A DNA stretch of 44,857 bases from Lachnospiraceae bacterium (GTDB taxonomy: Bacteria > Bacillota > Clostridia > Lachnospirales > Lachnospiraceae), in the NCBI GenBank assembly GCA_028693705.1, contig JAQUUX010000015.1, positions 1 to 44,857 of the forward strand, written 5' to 3'. A program made the position numbers and the translations under genes. This document shows, in pieces, positions 34,345 through 44,033 of this stretch. How positions within the stretch are numbered: position 1 is the first letter of the stretch; every line of letters begins with the position of its first letter. The notes below the pieces were generated by a model. The model did no database searches. It saw nothing but the letters and a program-made list of their open reading frames with translations, and had not been told where the DNA came from.

Positions 34345-36621
34345 TTAAAACCCATTTATGGGATCAAAATCAAATTGTACCATTTCATCTTTTAATTCTA
34401 ATTGTTTGATTTGTTCTTCTAATTTATCCTTTATCTCGATCAGTTTTTCTCCATTTTGATGCTTACAAAAGAAGACAAAACGGTAGATATCATTTATTTT
34501 GCTCACTGCCGCAGCTGCTGGACCAATTACTAAAGCCGGATCTGTCAGATGTTCCGTATCTGTCGCATAAAGTGCTTTCTGTTCCGTACTTTTCTTGCCG
34601 GCAGCTTCTGCCAGCGCATCTGCCAGATGTTTTCCTCTGCCTTCATTTCTGGCAGTGACCTGTACCGCTAACATATGAGATGCCGGTGGGTAAGATAACA
34701 GTTCCCTGTAGGTGATCTCCTCCTGATAGAAACCTTCATAATCCTGTGCCGCAGCGTGCATAATACTATAATGCTCCGGCTGATACGTCTGGATTACCAC
34801 TTCTCCTGCGGTATCGCCTCTTCCGGCCCTTCCGGCTGCCTGAGTCAGCAGATCAAAAGTACGTTCAGACGCTCTGTAATCACTAACTGATAAAGACATA
34901 TCTGCCGCCAGGATTCCTACCAGAGTAACCTTGGGAAAATCATGTCCCTTTACAATCATCTGAGTTCCTATCAGAATATCAGCCTCTTCATTGGAGAAAG
35001 CTGTCAATATCTGCTCATAGCTGTTTTTGGTACGGGTAGTATCTGCATCCATACGCAGGGTTCGGGCTGTGGGGAAAATTTTCTTTATCTGTTCCTCGAT
35101 CTGTTCTGTACCTGCCCGAAATCCCATGATATATTTGGAACCGCATTCCGGACAAATCTTCACTGCCTTTGTCTCATAACCGCAATAATGGCAGATCATT
35201 CTGCCTCCACGGTGCTCTGACAGGGAAACATCACAATGGGGGCATTTCAGTACATGACCGCATGCCCTGCAGGATATAAATCCGGCATATCCCCTTCGAT
35301 TAAGAAACAGCATGGATTGTTCTTTTTTCTGTAATCTGTCAGCCACCAGTTCCTGTAGCTTTCTGCTGAAAACCGAACGATTTCCCTCTCTTAATTCTTC
35401 CCTCAAATCTATGGTATAAACAGCCGGCAATGTGCCGCCTGTCAATCGCTTGTTTAAAGTAAATAACTCATATTCTCCCTGTCTGGCACGGTAATATGCC
35501 TCTAAGGATGGCGTTGCTGACCCTAGCAGAACACTTGCCCCGTGAAGTTTTGCCAGTTCAATAGCCGTTTCCCTGGCATGATATTTGGGCATGTTCTCAC
35601 TTTTATAGCTGCTCTCATGCTCTTCATCCATAATAATCAGACCGATGGATGGAAATGGTGTGAAAAGTGCAGACCTCGGACCAATAATAACATCAATTTC
35701 ACCATGTCTGGCGCGTTCACACTGGTCATATTTTTCTCCTGCTGACAGAGAAGAATTCATAACAGAAACCCGATCGCCAAACCTTTTATAAAACCGCAGC
35801 ACTGTCTGATAGGTAAGGGCAATTTCCGGTATCAGTACGATGACCTGCCTTCCTCTTTTTACCATTTCCTCTGCCGCCAGCATATAAACCTCTGTTTTGC
35901 CACTGCCGGTAATGCCATGGAGCAAATAGGTTTTCAAAACACCCCGGTCAAAATCAGACAACAGCTTTGTCACAATCTGCAGTTGTTCCTCGCTTAGAAT
36001 GTTTCTGTTTTCCTGTTCTTTCTTTTGTTTCACAGGATTCCGGTACTGATTTATGGTATCAATACGGATAAGTCCCTGTTTTTCCAGACTTTTCAATGTA
36101 GGAGATGCCACATGAAGTTTCGCCGTAACCAGTTCATAAGGTAACAGCTCCTCTGTTAAAAGTTCCCGCAACACTCTTTCCTTCGCGGTCTGGTGTTTCC
36201 TGATGGCCTCTGCTAACGCATCATGTATCTGCTCTGCAGGTGCTATACGAACCAATTCTCTTTTTTCTGCCGCTTTCACTTTTTGTTTTACCGGCAGAAC
36301 TGTTTTCAGTGCCGTGATCATGGTGGAACCGTATTGTTTTTTCATCCAATAGGCAAGCCGAATCAGCCGGTTTTCCACTGCATTTTCCTCAGGCAGAAAA
36401 GCTGCTATGTCTTTTAGCTTCTCCTCCGGATATTCCGCCTGGTCTGTCAGTTCCAGGCAATATCCCTTTCTCAGGGTATTTCCCTTTCCAAAAGGTATCT
36501 GCACACACATCCCGGGTTCTAACATATCCTGCATATGTGCAGGAATCCGATACTGAAACGGCCTATCCACCTGGGAGTGAGATATATCTACAATAATATT
36601 AGCGTACTTTGCCAAGCTCAT
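34345..36621 (-). CDS. priA: Primosomal protein N' (replication restart helicase PriA)
   Basis: ATP-dependent 3'-5' helicase that reloads the replisome at stalled forks. The 758 residues have an N-terminal 3'-DNA-binding domain, the Walker A GITGSGKTEVY (about 238), the Walker B DEEH in IIMDEEHESSYK and an eight-Cys zinc region. The zinc region runs from CRACGH through CPHC and CHYC to CPEC, at about 457-490. Helicase motifs V-VI follow (DILIGTQMIVKGHDFP, QAAGRAGRGD). The ATG at 36621 has AGAGG 6 bases upstream, inside the end of murE, so the genes overlap by 23 bases. Confidence 0.96.
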   Translation of the reverse strand: MSLAKYANIIVDISHSQVDRPFQYRIPAHMQDMLEPGMCVQIPFGKGNTLRKGYCLELTDQAEYPEEKLKDIAAFLPEENAVENRLIRLAYWMKKQYGSTMITALKTVLPVKQKVKAAEKRELVRIAPAEQIHDALAEAIRKHQTAKERVLRELLTEELLPYELVTAKLHVASPTLKSLEKQGLIRIDTINQYRNPVKQKKEQENRNILSEEQLQIVTKLLSDFDRGVLKTYLLHGITGSGKTEVYMLAAEEMVKRGRQVIVLIPEIALTYQTVLRFYKRFGDRVSVMNSSLSAGEKYDQCERARHGEIDVIIGPRSALFTPFPSIGLIIMDEEHESSYKSENMPKYHARETAIELAKLHGASVLLGSATPSLEAYYRARQGEYELFTLNKRLTGGTLPAVYTIDLREELREGNRSVFSRKLQELVADRLQKKEQSMLFLNRRGYAGFISCRACGHVLKCPHCDVSLSEHRGGRMICHYCGYETKAVKICPECGSKYIMGFRAGTEQIEEQIKKIFPTARTLRMDADTTRTKNSYEQILTAFSNEEADILIGTQMIVKGHDFPKVTLVGILAADMSLSVSDYRASERTFDLLTQAAGRAGRGDTAGEVVIQTYQPEHYSIMHAAAQDYEGFYQEEITYRELLSYPPASHMLAVQVTARNEGRGKHLADALAEAAGKKSTEQKALYATDTEHLTDPALVIGPAAAAVSKINDIYRFVFFCKHQNGEKLIEIKDKLEEQIKQLELKDEMVQFDFDPINGF

Positions 36622-38077
36622 CCAAAACCTCTGCAATCAGGACTCTTTCATCCATCGGGTGTTTTACACCCTTTATTTCCTGGTAATCCTCATGTCCTTT
36701 TCCGGCCAATACCACAATATCACCTTTTTCACCATGTTCAATGGCATAGCGAATGGCTTCTTTTCTATCGCAAATCTCCACATACTTGCCCGAAGTCTTT
36801 GCAATACCGGTTTTGATATCCTCTATGATATCCTGTGGATCCTCAAACCTCGGATTATCAGATGTGATAATGGTAAGATCTGCCATCTTGCCGGAGACCT
36901 CTCCCATTTCGTATCTTCTCAATTTAGAACGATTTCCACCACAGCCAAACAAACAGACAAGTCTGTGCGGATGATATTCCTGTAAGGTTGAAAGCAGGCT
37001 TTCCAATGCCATCGCATTATGGGCATAATCAATCATCAGCGTAAATTCATCTGAAACCTTGACCATTTCAATACGTCCCTTTACCTTTGCCGTAAGAAGT
37101 GCTTTCTTTATACTGCCTTCATCTACTGCAAAGTGCCGGCATATAGCAATGGCACATAGCGCATTATAAACACTAAATTTTCCAGGTGTAGCTATTTCTA
37201 CCTCCAGATCCATCTTGCCGCCTACATGGAACTGCACTCCCAGGCTGCCCGGTTTATGTACCAGTTCTACGTTCTCAGCCTTTAAATCTGCATTTTCTGA
37301 AAATCCATAAGTTTCCAGCTCACAGGTGTGTCCCCGGAGTACCGTCTGCCAATGCGCATCATCACAATTTACGATACCCGTTTTACATTGTTTGAACAAA
37401 AGTCCCTTGCAGGCCATATATTCTTCAAAGCTTTCATGCTCATTAGGACCAATATGATCAGGCTCTATATTCGTGAAGATACCCAGTTCAAAGGTAAAAC
37501 CCTGCGTTCTGTGAAGCATAAGTCCCTGGGAAGATACTTCCATTACCACCATATCGCAGCCTGCATCGACCATCTCCTTAAAAGACTGCTGTAACACATA
37601 GGACTCCGGTGTGGTATTACAGGATGGAATCTTCTTATCCCCGATAATTGTCTCAATGGTACCCACCAGACCAACCTTGTGGCCTGCCTGTTCCAATATA
37701 GATTTAACCAGATAAGTTGTAGTCGTCTTTCCCTTAGTACCGGTTACCCCTATGACCTTCATACGATCAGCCGGATGACCAAAATACGCCGCAGAAATAA
37801 AAGCCATGGCATATCTGGTGTTTTCTACCTTTACAACTGTTACCGCTGCATCTGTATCCACTTCAACGTCTTTGCTGACAATAAGAGCTGCTGCTCCTTT
37901 TTGTACTACTTCTGCTGCTGCATCATGGCCATCAAAATTGGCTCCTTCTATGCAAATAAATACACAGTCCTTTGTAACCTTACGGGAGTCAAACACGACC
38001 TCGCCCACCTGTATCGTATCCGTTCCGCGGATACAACTATAGCTCAGATTTTCCAAATAGTCTTTTAAAACTGGCAT
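36599..38077 (-). CDS. murE: UDP-MurNAc-L-Ala-D-Glu--2,6-diaminopimelate ligase
   Basis: Adds the third amino acid to the peptidoglycan stem peptide. The 492 residues contain the Mur-ligase P-loop GVTGTKGKTTTTY (about 113-125), the carbamylated-Lys region and the C-terminal SDNPRFEDP. The DNPR sequence is the signature for meso-DAP, so this organism makes DAP-type murein. The ATG at 38077 has AAGGA 8 bases upstream; the longer in-frame start at 38134 lies over the promoter. It is unlinked from the dcw cluster here, heading the priA-def-fmt run. Confidence 0.96.
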   Translation of the reverse strand: MPVLKDYLENLSYSCIRGTDTIQVGEVVFDSRKVTKDCVFICIEGANFDGHDAAAEVVQKGAAALIVSKDVEVDTDAAVTVVKVENTRYAMAFISAAYFGHPADRMKVIGVTGTKGKTTTTYLVKSILEQAGHKVGLVGTIETIIGDKKIPSCNTTPESYVLQQSFKEMVDAGCDMVVMEVSSQGLMLHRTQGFTFELGIFTNIEPDHIGPNEHESFEEYMACKGLLFKQCKTGIVNCDDAHWQTVLRGHTCELETYGFSENADLKAENVELVHKPGSLGVQFHVGGKMDLEVEIATPGKFSVYNALCAIAICRHFAVDEGSIKKALLTAKVKGRIEMVKVSDEFTLMIDYAHNAMALESLLSTLQEYHPHRLVCLFGCGGNRSKLRRYEMGEVSGKMADLTIITSDNPRFEDPQDIIEDIKTGIAKTSGKYVEICDRKEAIRYAIEHGEKGDIVVLAGKGHEDYQEIKGVKHPMDERVLIAEVLDELGKVR

Positions 38078-38129
38078 ACTCACATTCCTTCTCTCATTCC
38101 AAGCATTTATTTTTACGAAAATATTTTTA

Positions 38130-38158
38130 ATCATACCATATTACAGGCATTTTTACAA
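38130..38158 (-). promoter_or_regulatory. Promoter for the murE-priA-def-fmt cluster
   Basis: Minus-strand TTGTAA (38158-38153), a 17-base spacer and TATGAT (38135-38130). Transcription would start near 38123, about 46 bases before the murE ATG. Confidence 0.6.
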
Positions 38159-38340
38159 ATCCGTGCCTACTCATAATGCGCTTATTCCGCTTTATTTCGG
38201 CTTACTTTTTTCTTTTATAAGGGCTTCACTTTACCTTTAGAAATAGTTTAGAATTTCCTCATATTTTAAACACACTTTGAACACATTTTCCAAGTAATAT
38301 GTATATCAGATAGTTGATGAACTCACTATCTCCCCCCTCA
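38159..38340. other. Intergenic region between recJ terminator and murE promoter
   Basis: No reading frame with a ribosome binding site. It holds a 7-bp hairpin AGATAGT/ACTATCT with a 10-base loop (about 38309-38332) next to a C-run on the plus strand, and two near-identical 10-11 base tracts on the plus strand around 38266-38290 (TTTAAACACA and TTTGAACACA). I cannot assign a function to either. Confidence 0.4.
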
Positions 38341-38353
38341 TAAGAAAATTGCG

Positions 38354-38376
38354 AAAAGCCTGGTGTTTACCAGGCT
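38354..38376 (-). terminator. Terminator after recJ
   Basis: Minus-strand 7-bp GC-rich stem AGCCTGG/CCAGGCT (38376-38370 with 38363-38357), 6-base loop, then a short TTTT. It starts 13 bases after the recJ stop. Confidence 0.75.
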
Positions 38377-38388
38377 CTTTTGCATTTT

Positions 38389-40158
38389 CTAACAATAATC
38401 CTGCAGCACCAGCTGTACCGTGGTTCTGCCTCCATATGTATTGAGATCCGGATAATATGCGATGGAAACAGGCAGTTCCATCCTTTCTCCACGATATAAA
38501 CGATCTCCTGCTCCATTCCCAAATTTTCGGTCTAAAAACATTCCGAATTCTTCCGGCTTTTGAAAATAAATCATCTCATGCATCTCATTATTTTCATCTT
38601 TAACCTGATATTTCCCAACATTCTGATTTTTACCAATCAGCCTGCCGGACACAAGGATAACATCCTTTTGTGCAAATAAAGGTTTTGGGTTTCCATTACC
38701 AAACGGCTCTAATATACTCATCTGCTCCACCAGCCTCTGGGTTATATAGGAAACAGGCATTGGTACATCAATATGCAGCTTAGGAATAAAATCCTGTTCC
38801 ATCAAAGTGCAATTTGCATTCAGCTGTTTTCTGAAATTTTCTATATTTTCTTCCGGCATAGAAATACCCGCTGCCATTTTATGTCCGCCAAATCTGGTAA
38901 ACATCGTCTTGCACTTTACCAATTCCTCAAACATATGATATTCCTCAATGGACCTGCCGGAACCTTTTACTCCTTCATCTCCCTTTGTCAGAACAAAGGC
39001 AGGTTTGTTATAATTTTCACGTATCTTACCGGCTATGATGCCCGCAATACTTTCATGACAATCCGGCAAGTAAACTACCAGGACCTTATCCTGTAACAGT
39101 TTTTCTTCTACCTGCTTTTTCGCCGCTTCTACTCCCTGCAGTGTCAGATCCTTACGATTATCATTCAGAGCCTTTAATTCTCCGGCAATGGTGACTGCTT
39201 TTCCATAATCTGTTGACTCCAGTAATTCCAGCGCTCTTTTTGCAGTATCCAGTCTGCCTGTTGCATTCATACAAGGCCCCATAATAAATCCGATGTGATA
39301 GCCCGTTAATGTTTTCCCCTCCAGCTCATTCACTTCCATCAGTGCCTTTATCCCAATGTTTTTGCTGTGACTCATGGCTTTCAAGCCTTCTCTTACTATG
39401 ATACGGTTTTCATCTTTTAATTCCATCACATCACAGATAGTGGCAAATGCCGCCATTTCTAATAATTCTTCCAGCAATTCTGTTCTGGCACAGTCTTCCA
39501 TGCCGGCTTTTTCGGTCATAAACACAATAAGCTTATATGCCACAACAGCACCACAGATACCGGTAAAAGGATACCGGCAAGACTCCTGTTTAGGATCCAC
39601 AATCGCGTCAGCAGGCGGCAAAATCTCCTTTCTGCCATCTGCGTTTTCCTCATAAGGAACCTCATGATGGTCTGTTACCAGAACTGTCATGCCAAGACTT
39701 TTGGCATAAGCAATCTCTGCTGTTGCCGCAATACCATTATCACAGGTCAGAATTGTATCTTTTCCGTCAGCGCCGGCCTCTTCAATCAAGTTCATATTCA
39801 GTCCATAGCCATCTTTGATCCGGTGCGGTATAGTCGTATCTACATTTCCTCCAAGTGCTAGAATTCCTTTTTCCAGAATAAAAGTAGAACAGATGCCATC
39901 CACATCATAATCTCCAATCACTCGGATTGCTGCTTTACCGGCGATTTTCTGAAGCAGTATCGTAGCCGTTTTTTCCATATCTTTTAATAGAGACGGATCG
40001 TGAAGATCATTCATCGTTCCTTGTAAAAACATTCTGATCTCATCTTCTGTTTCCAGATCACGATTTCTGAGAATTCTGGCAACTACCGGATCAATTCCAA
40101 ATTTTGCCGCTGTCTTTTTAAAATCCGCTTTCTTTTGTGCCACATACCATTTTGCCAT
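38389..40158 (-). CDS. recJ: Single-stranded-DNA-specific exonuclease RecJ
   Basis: 5'-3' ssDNA exonuclease in recombination and repair, DHH phosphoesterase family. The 589 residues contain motif I IGDYDVDGICS (about 81-91), the DHH motif in LVTDHHEVP (about 160), the DHHA1 motif FGGHKMAAG (about 428) and a C-terminal OB-type domain. Metal-binding Asp and His residues are present. The ATG has AGAGGA upstream at a slightly long spacing. It sits between two terminators but no clear promoter is visible in the 104-base upstream gap, so it may use readthrough from secDF. Confidence 0.95.
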   Translation of the reverse strand: MAKWYVAQKKADFKKTAAKFGIDPVVARILRNRDLETEDEIRMFLQGTMNDLHDPSLLKDMEKTATILLQKIAGKAAIRVIGDYDVDGICSTFILEKGILALGGNVDTTIPHRIKDGYGLNMNLIEEAGADGKDTILTCDNGIAATAEIAYAKSLGMTVLVTDHHEVPYEENADGRKEILPPADAIVDPKQESCRYPFTGICGAVVAYKLIVFMTEKAGMEDCARTELLEELLEMAAFATICDVMELKDENRIIVREGLKAMSHSKNIGIKALMEVNELEGKTLTGYHIGFIMGPCMNATGRLDTAKRALELLESTDYGKAVTIAGELKALNDNRKDLTLQGVEAAKKQVEEKLLQDKVLVVYLPDCHESIAGIIAGKIRENYNKPAFVLTKGDEGVKGSGRSIEEYHMFEELVKCKTMFTRFGGHKMAAGISMPEENIENFRKQLNANCTLMEQDFIPKLHIDVPMPVSYITQRLVEQMSILEPFGNGNPKPLFAQKDVILVSGRLIGKNQNVGKYQVKDENNEMHEMIYFQKPEEFGMFLDRKFGNGAGDRLYRGERMELPVSIAYYPDLNTYGGRTTVQLVLQDYC

Positions 40159-40199
40159 AGACTTCTGTTTCCTCTTTCCATTTCGTACATTTGCTGTTG

Positions 40200-40224
40200 A
40201 AAAAAGGCTGTCCGCAGACAGCCT
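40200..40224 (-). terminator. Strong terminator after secDF
   Basis: Minus-strand 8-bp GC-rich stem AGGCTGTC/GACAGCCT (40224-40217 with 40212-40205), 4-base loop, followed by TTTTTT (40205-40200). It ends the SCIFF-secDF transcript. Confidence 0.9.
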
Positions 40225-40262
40225 CCTTTCGATATCATTTTATTTATTTCACTTATAATTTT

Positions 40263-42536
40263 TTATTTGTTTTTCTGTGTAGCTTTTTTAATCTTAGTAC
40301 GAAGTACATACCACATAGCACCGGTCAGGCATACGGAAGAATAAGTACCGCATACGATACCGACCATTAACGGCAGTGCAAACTCACGAATAGAGGATAC
40401 ACCGAAGACATACAGTGCTGCTACCATGAAGAATGTTGTCAATGAAGAGAAAATACTTCTGGACAAAGTCTGGGTAACAGAACGGTTAACCAGTTCTTCC
40501 AAATCTTCTTTCTTTGATCCGCCCTGTAAGTTCTCACGGATACGGTCAAAGATAACGATGGTCGCATTAATGGAGTAACCTACGATTGTCAGCATACATG
40601 CAATAAAGGTAGATCCAACGGAAACTCTGAACCATGCATAGAATGCCAGAACGATCAAACAGTCATGAATCAGTGCCAGTACAGAACTTGCACCAAAACG
40701 AATATCCTTAAATCTGAACCAGATGTATAACAGCATACAGAACGCAGCAATCAGAACTGCAACAACTGCATCGGAACGCATCTCTGAACTGATGGTAGAG
40801 CTGATCGTTTCCTGGTTGATAGCTTTTTCTTCAATAGCAAATGTATCTTCCAGAGACTGCATGATCTCTTCTCTTTCTTCTACATTCAGGGTTCTGGTCT
40901 TGATTACGACATCATTGCTGCCAGCCACTTTTGTAGCCTGCACATTAGCATCACCGGTTACTTCCTCAAATAAAGGTTTTACCTGATCATCAATGTCTGC
41001 CAAAGACAGATCTTCATTAAAGGTTACTGATGTGGAAGTACCGCCTACAAATTCCAGACTGTAATTCAATACATTTCCAATAGAGCCTTTATTGATACCC
41101 ATTGCCACAAAACCGGATACAATAACTGCTGCGGAAGCGATAAAGAAAATCACACGTTTCTTTAAGAAACCGATTGTCTTCTTTTCTTTTGCCACACCAA
41201 ACAGCTTAGGATTAGTGGCACCCAGTGTAATAAATGCATTTAAGATAGCTTTTGTTACAAATAAAGCTGTGATCATGGATAACACAATACCAAGAGCCAG
41301 GGTCTGTGCAAAGCCCTTAATCGTACCTGAGCCTCTTAAGCCAAGAACAGCTGCTGCAATCAGAGTTGTTACGTTTCCATCGATAATCGCTGATAAAGCT
41401 TTATCAAAACCAATCTTAACAGCAGATTTTACAGATTTACCGGTTGCCAGTTCCTCACGAATACGGGCAAAGATGATAACGTTTGCATCAACTGCCATAC
41501 CAATTGACAGGATAATACCTGCGATACCCGGTAAGGTAAGTGTAATAGCAAATGCATCTAACAATAAAACTACTAAAACAGCATATAAGGATAACGCGAT
41601 GCTGGCTGCCAGACCAGGCAGATAATATACAGCAAGCATAAATACTACAACTAAAGCAAAACCAACTGCACCAGCTTTGATACTGGTAGAAATAGCCTGC
41701 TCACCAAGCTGTGCACCAACCACATTAGAGCTTAATTCTTCCAGTTCCAGTTTCAGACCGCCGATACGGATGGTAGAAGCCAGGTTTTCAGCCTCTTCAA
41801 AATCTGCCATGCCGGTAATCTGTGCCTGTCCATCGGAGATAACACTGTTCACATTTGGTACGCTGACAAATCTGCCATCATAATAAATAGCAATGGATTC
41901 CTGTCCGTCATATGCCTTCTGCGTTGCATCGGCAAACTTTACAGCGCCGTCCTCTGTCAAAGTAAGAGATACTACGAATTCAGAATTCTGCATCTGGTTC
42001 TGATAAGTTCCAGCCTGGGCTGTTGCTACATCAGTACCTGTCAGGACGATAGAACCATCCTCCTGAAGATCTTCAATAGTCTTATTTAAAGTGTAGGTAT
42101 AACCGATGCTGCCATTGGCATCAATGCCATAAGACATTGTATAGTTATCGTTTCCATCGGCATCCTTCTGTGCAATGAAATACAGTGTACCCGGCTGTCC
42201 CAGTTCCTGTAATATCGTATTGGCATCAGATACACCAGGGATTTCAATATCAATACGATTACTGCCTTCCTTATAAACCTGTGCTTCTGTAGAATAAGCT
42301 TCTACACGTCGCTGTAACTTATAAATAGTATCACTCATATCTTCTGCAGAAGGATTTTCATCTCCTACTACCTGATAAGTAATACTTACACCACCAGCCA
42401 GATCAAGTCCCAGCTTAATGTCCTGTGCAGTTCCTGTTGTGTTTTCGCCGATTCCGTATACATCTGTATAGCCCACGATACCAATGAGAGCCAATACCGC
42501 AACCAGCACTACGACTGCTTTCCATTTCTTTTTCAT
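40263..42536 (-). CDS. secDF: Fused protein translocase subunit SecDF
   Basis: Proton-driven accessory to SecYEG that pulls translocating proteins outward. The 757 residues combine SecD (about 1-455) and SecF (about 460-757), each with six helices. They include the SecD IKLGLDLAGGVSITYQV segment after the first helix, the P1 extracellular domain and the GMAVDANVIIFARI (helix 4) motif. The SecF part has the corresponding VGYSINATIVIFDRIRE. Fusion is common in Bacillus and Clostridia. The upstream gene scfB ends 18 bases earlier, so it is probably co-transcribed with the SCIFF system. The AAGGAG site is about 12 bases from the ATG, a long spacing. Confidence 0.94.
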   Translation of the reverse strand: MKKKWKAVVVLVAVLALIGIVGYTDVYGIGENTTGTAQDIKLGLDLAGGVSITYQVVGDENPSAEDMSDTIYKLQRRVEAYSTEAQVYKEGSNRIDIEIPGVSDANTILQELGQPGTLYFIAQKDADGNDNYTMSYGIDANGSIGYTYTLNKTIEDLQEDGSIVLTGTDVATAQAGTYQNQMQNSEFVVSLTLTEDGAVKFADATQKAYDGQESIAIYYDGRFVSVPNVNSVISDGQAQITGMADFEEAENLASTIRIGGLKLELEELSSNVVGAQLGEQAISTSIKAGAVGFALVVVFMLAVYYLPGLAASIALSLYAVLVVLLLDAFAITLTLPGIAGIILSIGMAVDANVIIFARIREELATGKSVKSAVKIGFDKALSAIIDGNVTTLIAAAVLGLRGSGTIKGFAQTLALGIVLSMITALFVTKAILNAFITLGATNPKLFGVAKEKKTIGFLKKRVIFFIASAAVIVSGFVAMGINKGSIGNVLNYSLEFVGGTSTSVTFNEDLSLADIDDQVKPLFEEVTGDANVQATKVAGSNDVVIKTRTLNVEEREEIMQSLEDTFAIEEKAINQETISSTISSEMRSDAVVAVLIAAFCMLLYIWFRFKDIRFGASSVLALIHDCLIVLAFYAWFRVSVGSTFIACMLTIVGYSINATIVIFDRIRENLQGGSKKEDLEELVNRSVTQTLSRSIFSSLTTFFMVAALYVFGVSSIREFALPLMVGIVCGTYSSVCLTGAMWYVLRTKIKKATQKNK

Positions 42537-42554
42537 GCTACTTTACGTCTCCTT

Positions 42555-43940
42555 TTACTCTTCGGCCATTGCCGCCTTTATCATAATCGCGCATTCAATA
42601 CGCTTTTTCTGCAATTCACAGCCGGCATCATAGACACCATTCACACTACCGCTAAAATTGTAAGCATTTGCAGCACAACCGCCACTGCAATATAATTTTG
42701 CAAAACAGGTCTTACATTTATCTTTGGCATATACATTGCAGGACTTGAATTCATCTACAATGTCAGTTTTCACAATACCTTCATCCACGTTACCCAGTAA
42801 GAATTTTTCGTTACCTACGAACTGATGACATGGGTATAAATCCCCCCATGGTGTAACTGCCAGATATTCTGTTCCCGAACCACATCCGGAAAGTCTCTTA
42901 TATACACAAGGGCCACCCTTTAAATCAATCATAAAGTGGAAGAAATTAAAACCATTGCCCTCTTTTTGTCTCTTTAACATTTCTACTGCCAGTTTGTCAT
43001 ATTCCTCTAATAACTGTGGAATATCCTCCTCGCGCAGTGCGTATTCCTCGGAAGGTTCTGCAACAACAGGCTCTACGGAGATCTGTTTAAAGCCCAGATC
43101 TGCCAGATGCAGTACATCCTTTGAAAAATCCAGATTATTATGAGTGTAGGTTCCACGCACATAATAGTTCATCTGATCCCTGGATTCTGCTACCTTCTGG
43201 AACTTTGGAATGATCAGATCATAACTGCCAGATCCGTTACGGAACGGTCTCATCCTGTCATGGACTTCTTTTCTGCCATCGATACTAAGGACGATATTCG
43301 CCATTTCTTTGTTAGCAAATTCCATAATCTCATCGTTTAACAATACACCATTTGTGGTCAAAGTAAAACGGAATTTCTTATGATGAGGCTCTTCGAGACT
43401 TCTGCCATAAGCTACCAGATCCTTTACCACCTGCCAGTTCATCAAAGGCTCTCCACCAAAGAAATCTACTTCCAGGTTGATACGGCTTCCGGAATTAGCT
43501 ACCAAAAAATCCAGTGCCTTTTTTCCCACTTCAAAGCTCATAAGAGCTCGTCTGCCATGATATTCGCCTTCTTCTGCAAAGCAATATTTGCAGGCAAGAT
43601 TACAATCATGAGCAATATGTAAACAAAGTGCCTTTACTACCGTCTTACGGCTCTTAAAATCTGTAATGGCATTTTCATAAACATCTTCTGCAAAAAGAAC
43701 TCCTGCTTTTTCCAGTTCCAGTACTTCATCAACTGCTTCCAGGATATCTTTTTCTTCATATCTGAGATTTCCACAGGCAAGAACTGCCGCTTTCACAGTG
43801 TCGGCATCCTTTACACCACCTGTTACCAGGGGCTCTACCAGGGGAATCATGTCATATACAATGTCATCTACAACGTGCACGGAACCACTGTTTACATCCA
43901 TAACGATATTGTAGCCATTGTTTTTATACTGATGTATCAC
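42555..43940 (-). CDS. scfB: SCIFF peptide radical SAM/SPASM maturase
   Basis: Radical SAM enzyme that forms Cys-to-Thr thioether cross-links in the SCIFF (ranthipeptide) precursor. The 461 residues have an N-terminal PqqD-like peptide-recognition region (about 1-90), the [4Fe-4S] motif CNLACKYC (C113, C117, C120), and a SPASM domain from about residue 345 rich in cysteines. SPASM motifs are CHQF, CNVYAKDKCKTC, YCSGGC and the final CELQKKRIEC. The precursor gene lies 93 bases upstream, with a hairpin between them that probably lowers maturase expression relative to peptide. The GTG start has GGAG 7 bases upstream. Confidence 0.93.
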   Translation of the reverse strand: MIHQYKNNGYNIVMDVNSGSVHVVDDIVYDMIPLVEPLVTGGVKDADTVKAAVLACGNLRYEEKDILEAVDEVLELEKAGVLFAEDVYENAITDFKSRKTVVKALCLHIAHDCNLACKYCFAEEGEYHGRRALMSFEVGKKALDFLVANSGSRINLEVDFFGGEPLMNWQVVKDLVAYGRSLEEPHHKKFRFTLTTNGVLLNDEIMEFANKEMANIVLSIDGRKEVHDRMRPFRNGSGSYDLIIPKFQKVAESRDQMNYYVRGTYTHNNLDFSKDVLHLADLGFKQISVEPVVAEPSEEYALREEDIPQLLEEYDKLAVEMLKRQKEGNGFNFFHFMIDLKGGPCVYKRLSGCGSGTEYLAVTPWGDLYPCHQFVGNEKFLLGNVDEGIVKTDIVDEFKSCNVYAKDKCKTCFAKLYCSGGCAANAYNFSGSVNGVYDAGCELQKKRIECAIMIKAAMAEE

Positions 43941-43980
43941 TACTTATCTCCAATCTGTTTCTTACTACTCTTAACGTATA

Positions 43981-44008
43981 ATAAGCAGCGACGTTAATCG
44001 CTGCTTAT
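43981..44008 (-). terminator. Hairpin between SCIFF peptide gene and maturase gene
   Basis: Perfect 10-bp stem ATAAGCAGCG/CGCTGCTTAT with an 8-base loop. The downstream run on the minus strand is TTATTATAC, not a strong T-tract. It probably acts as a partial terminator or an mRNA-stabilising hairpin for the short peptide transcript. Confidence 0.6.
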
Positions 44009-44033
44009 ATTCCATCATTTAACATCCCAAAAC

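Noticed and set aside
41092-41625. 177-codon open frame on the plus strand
   Set aside because: Antisense shadow of secDF, with no start signals.
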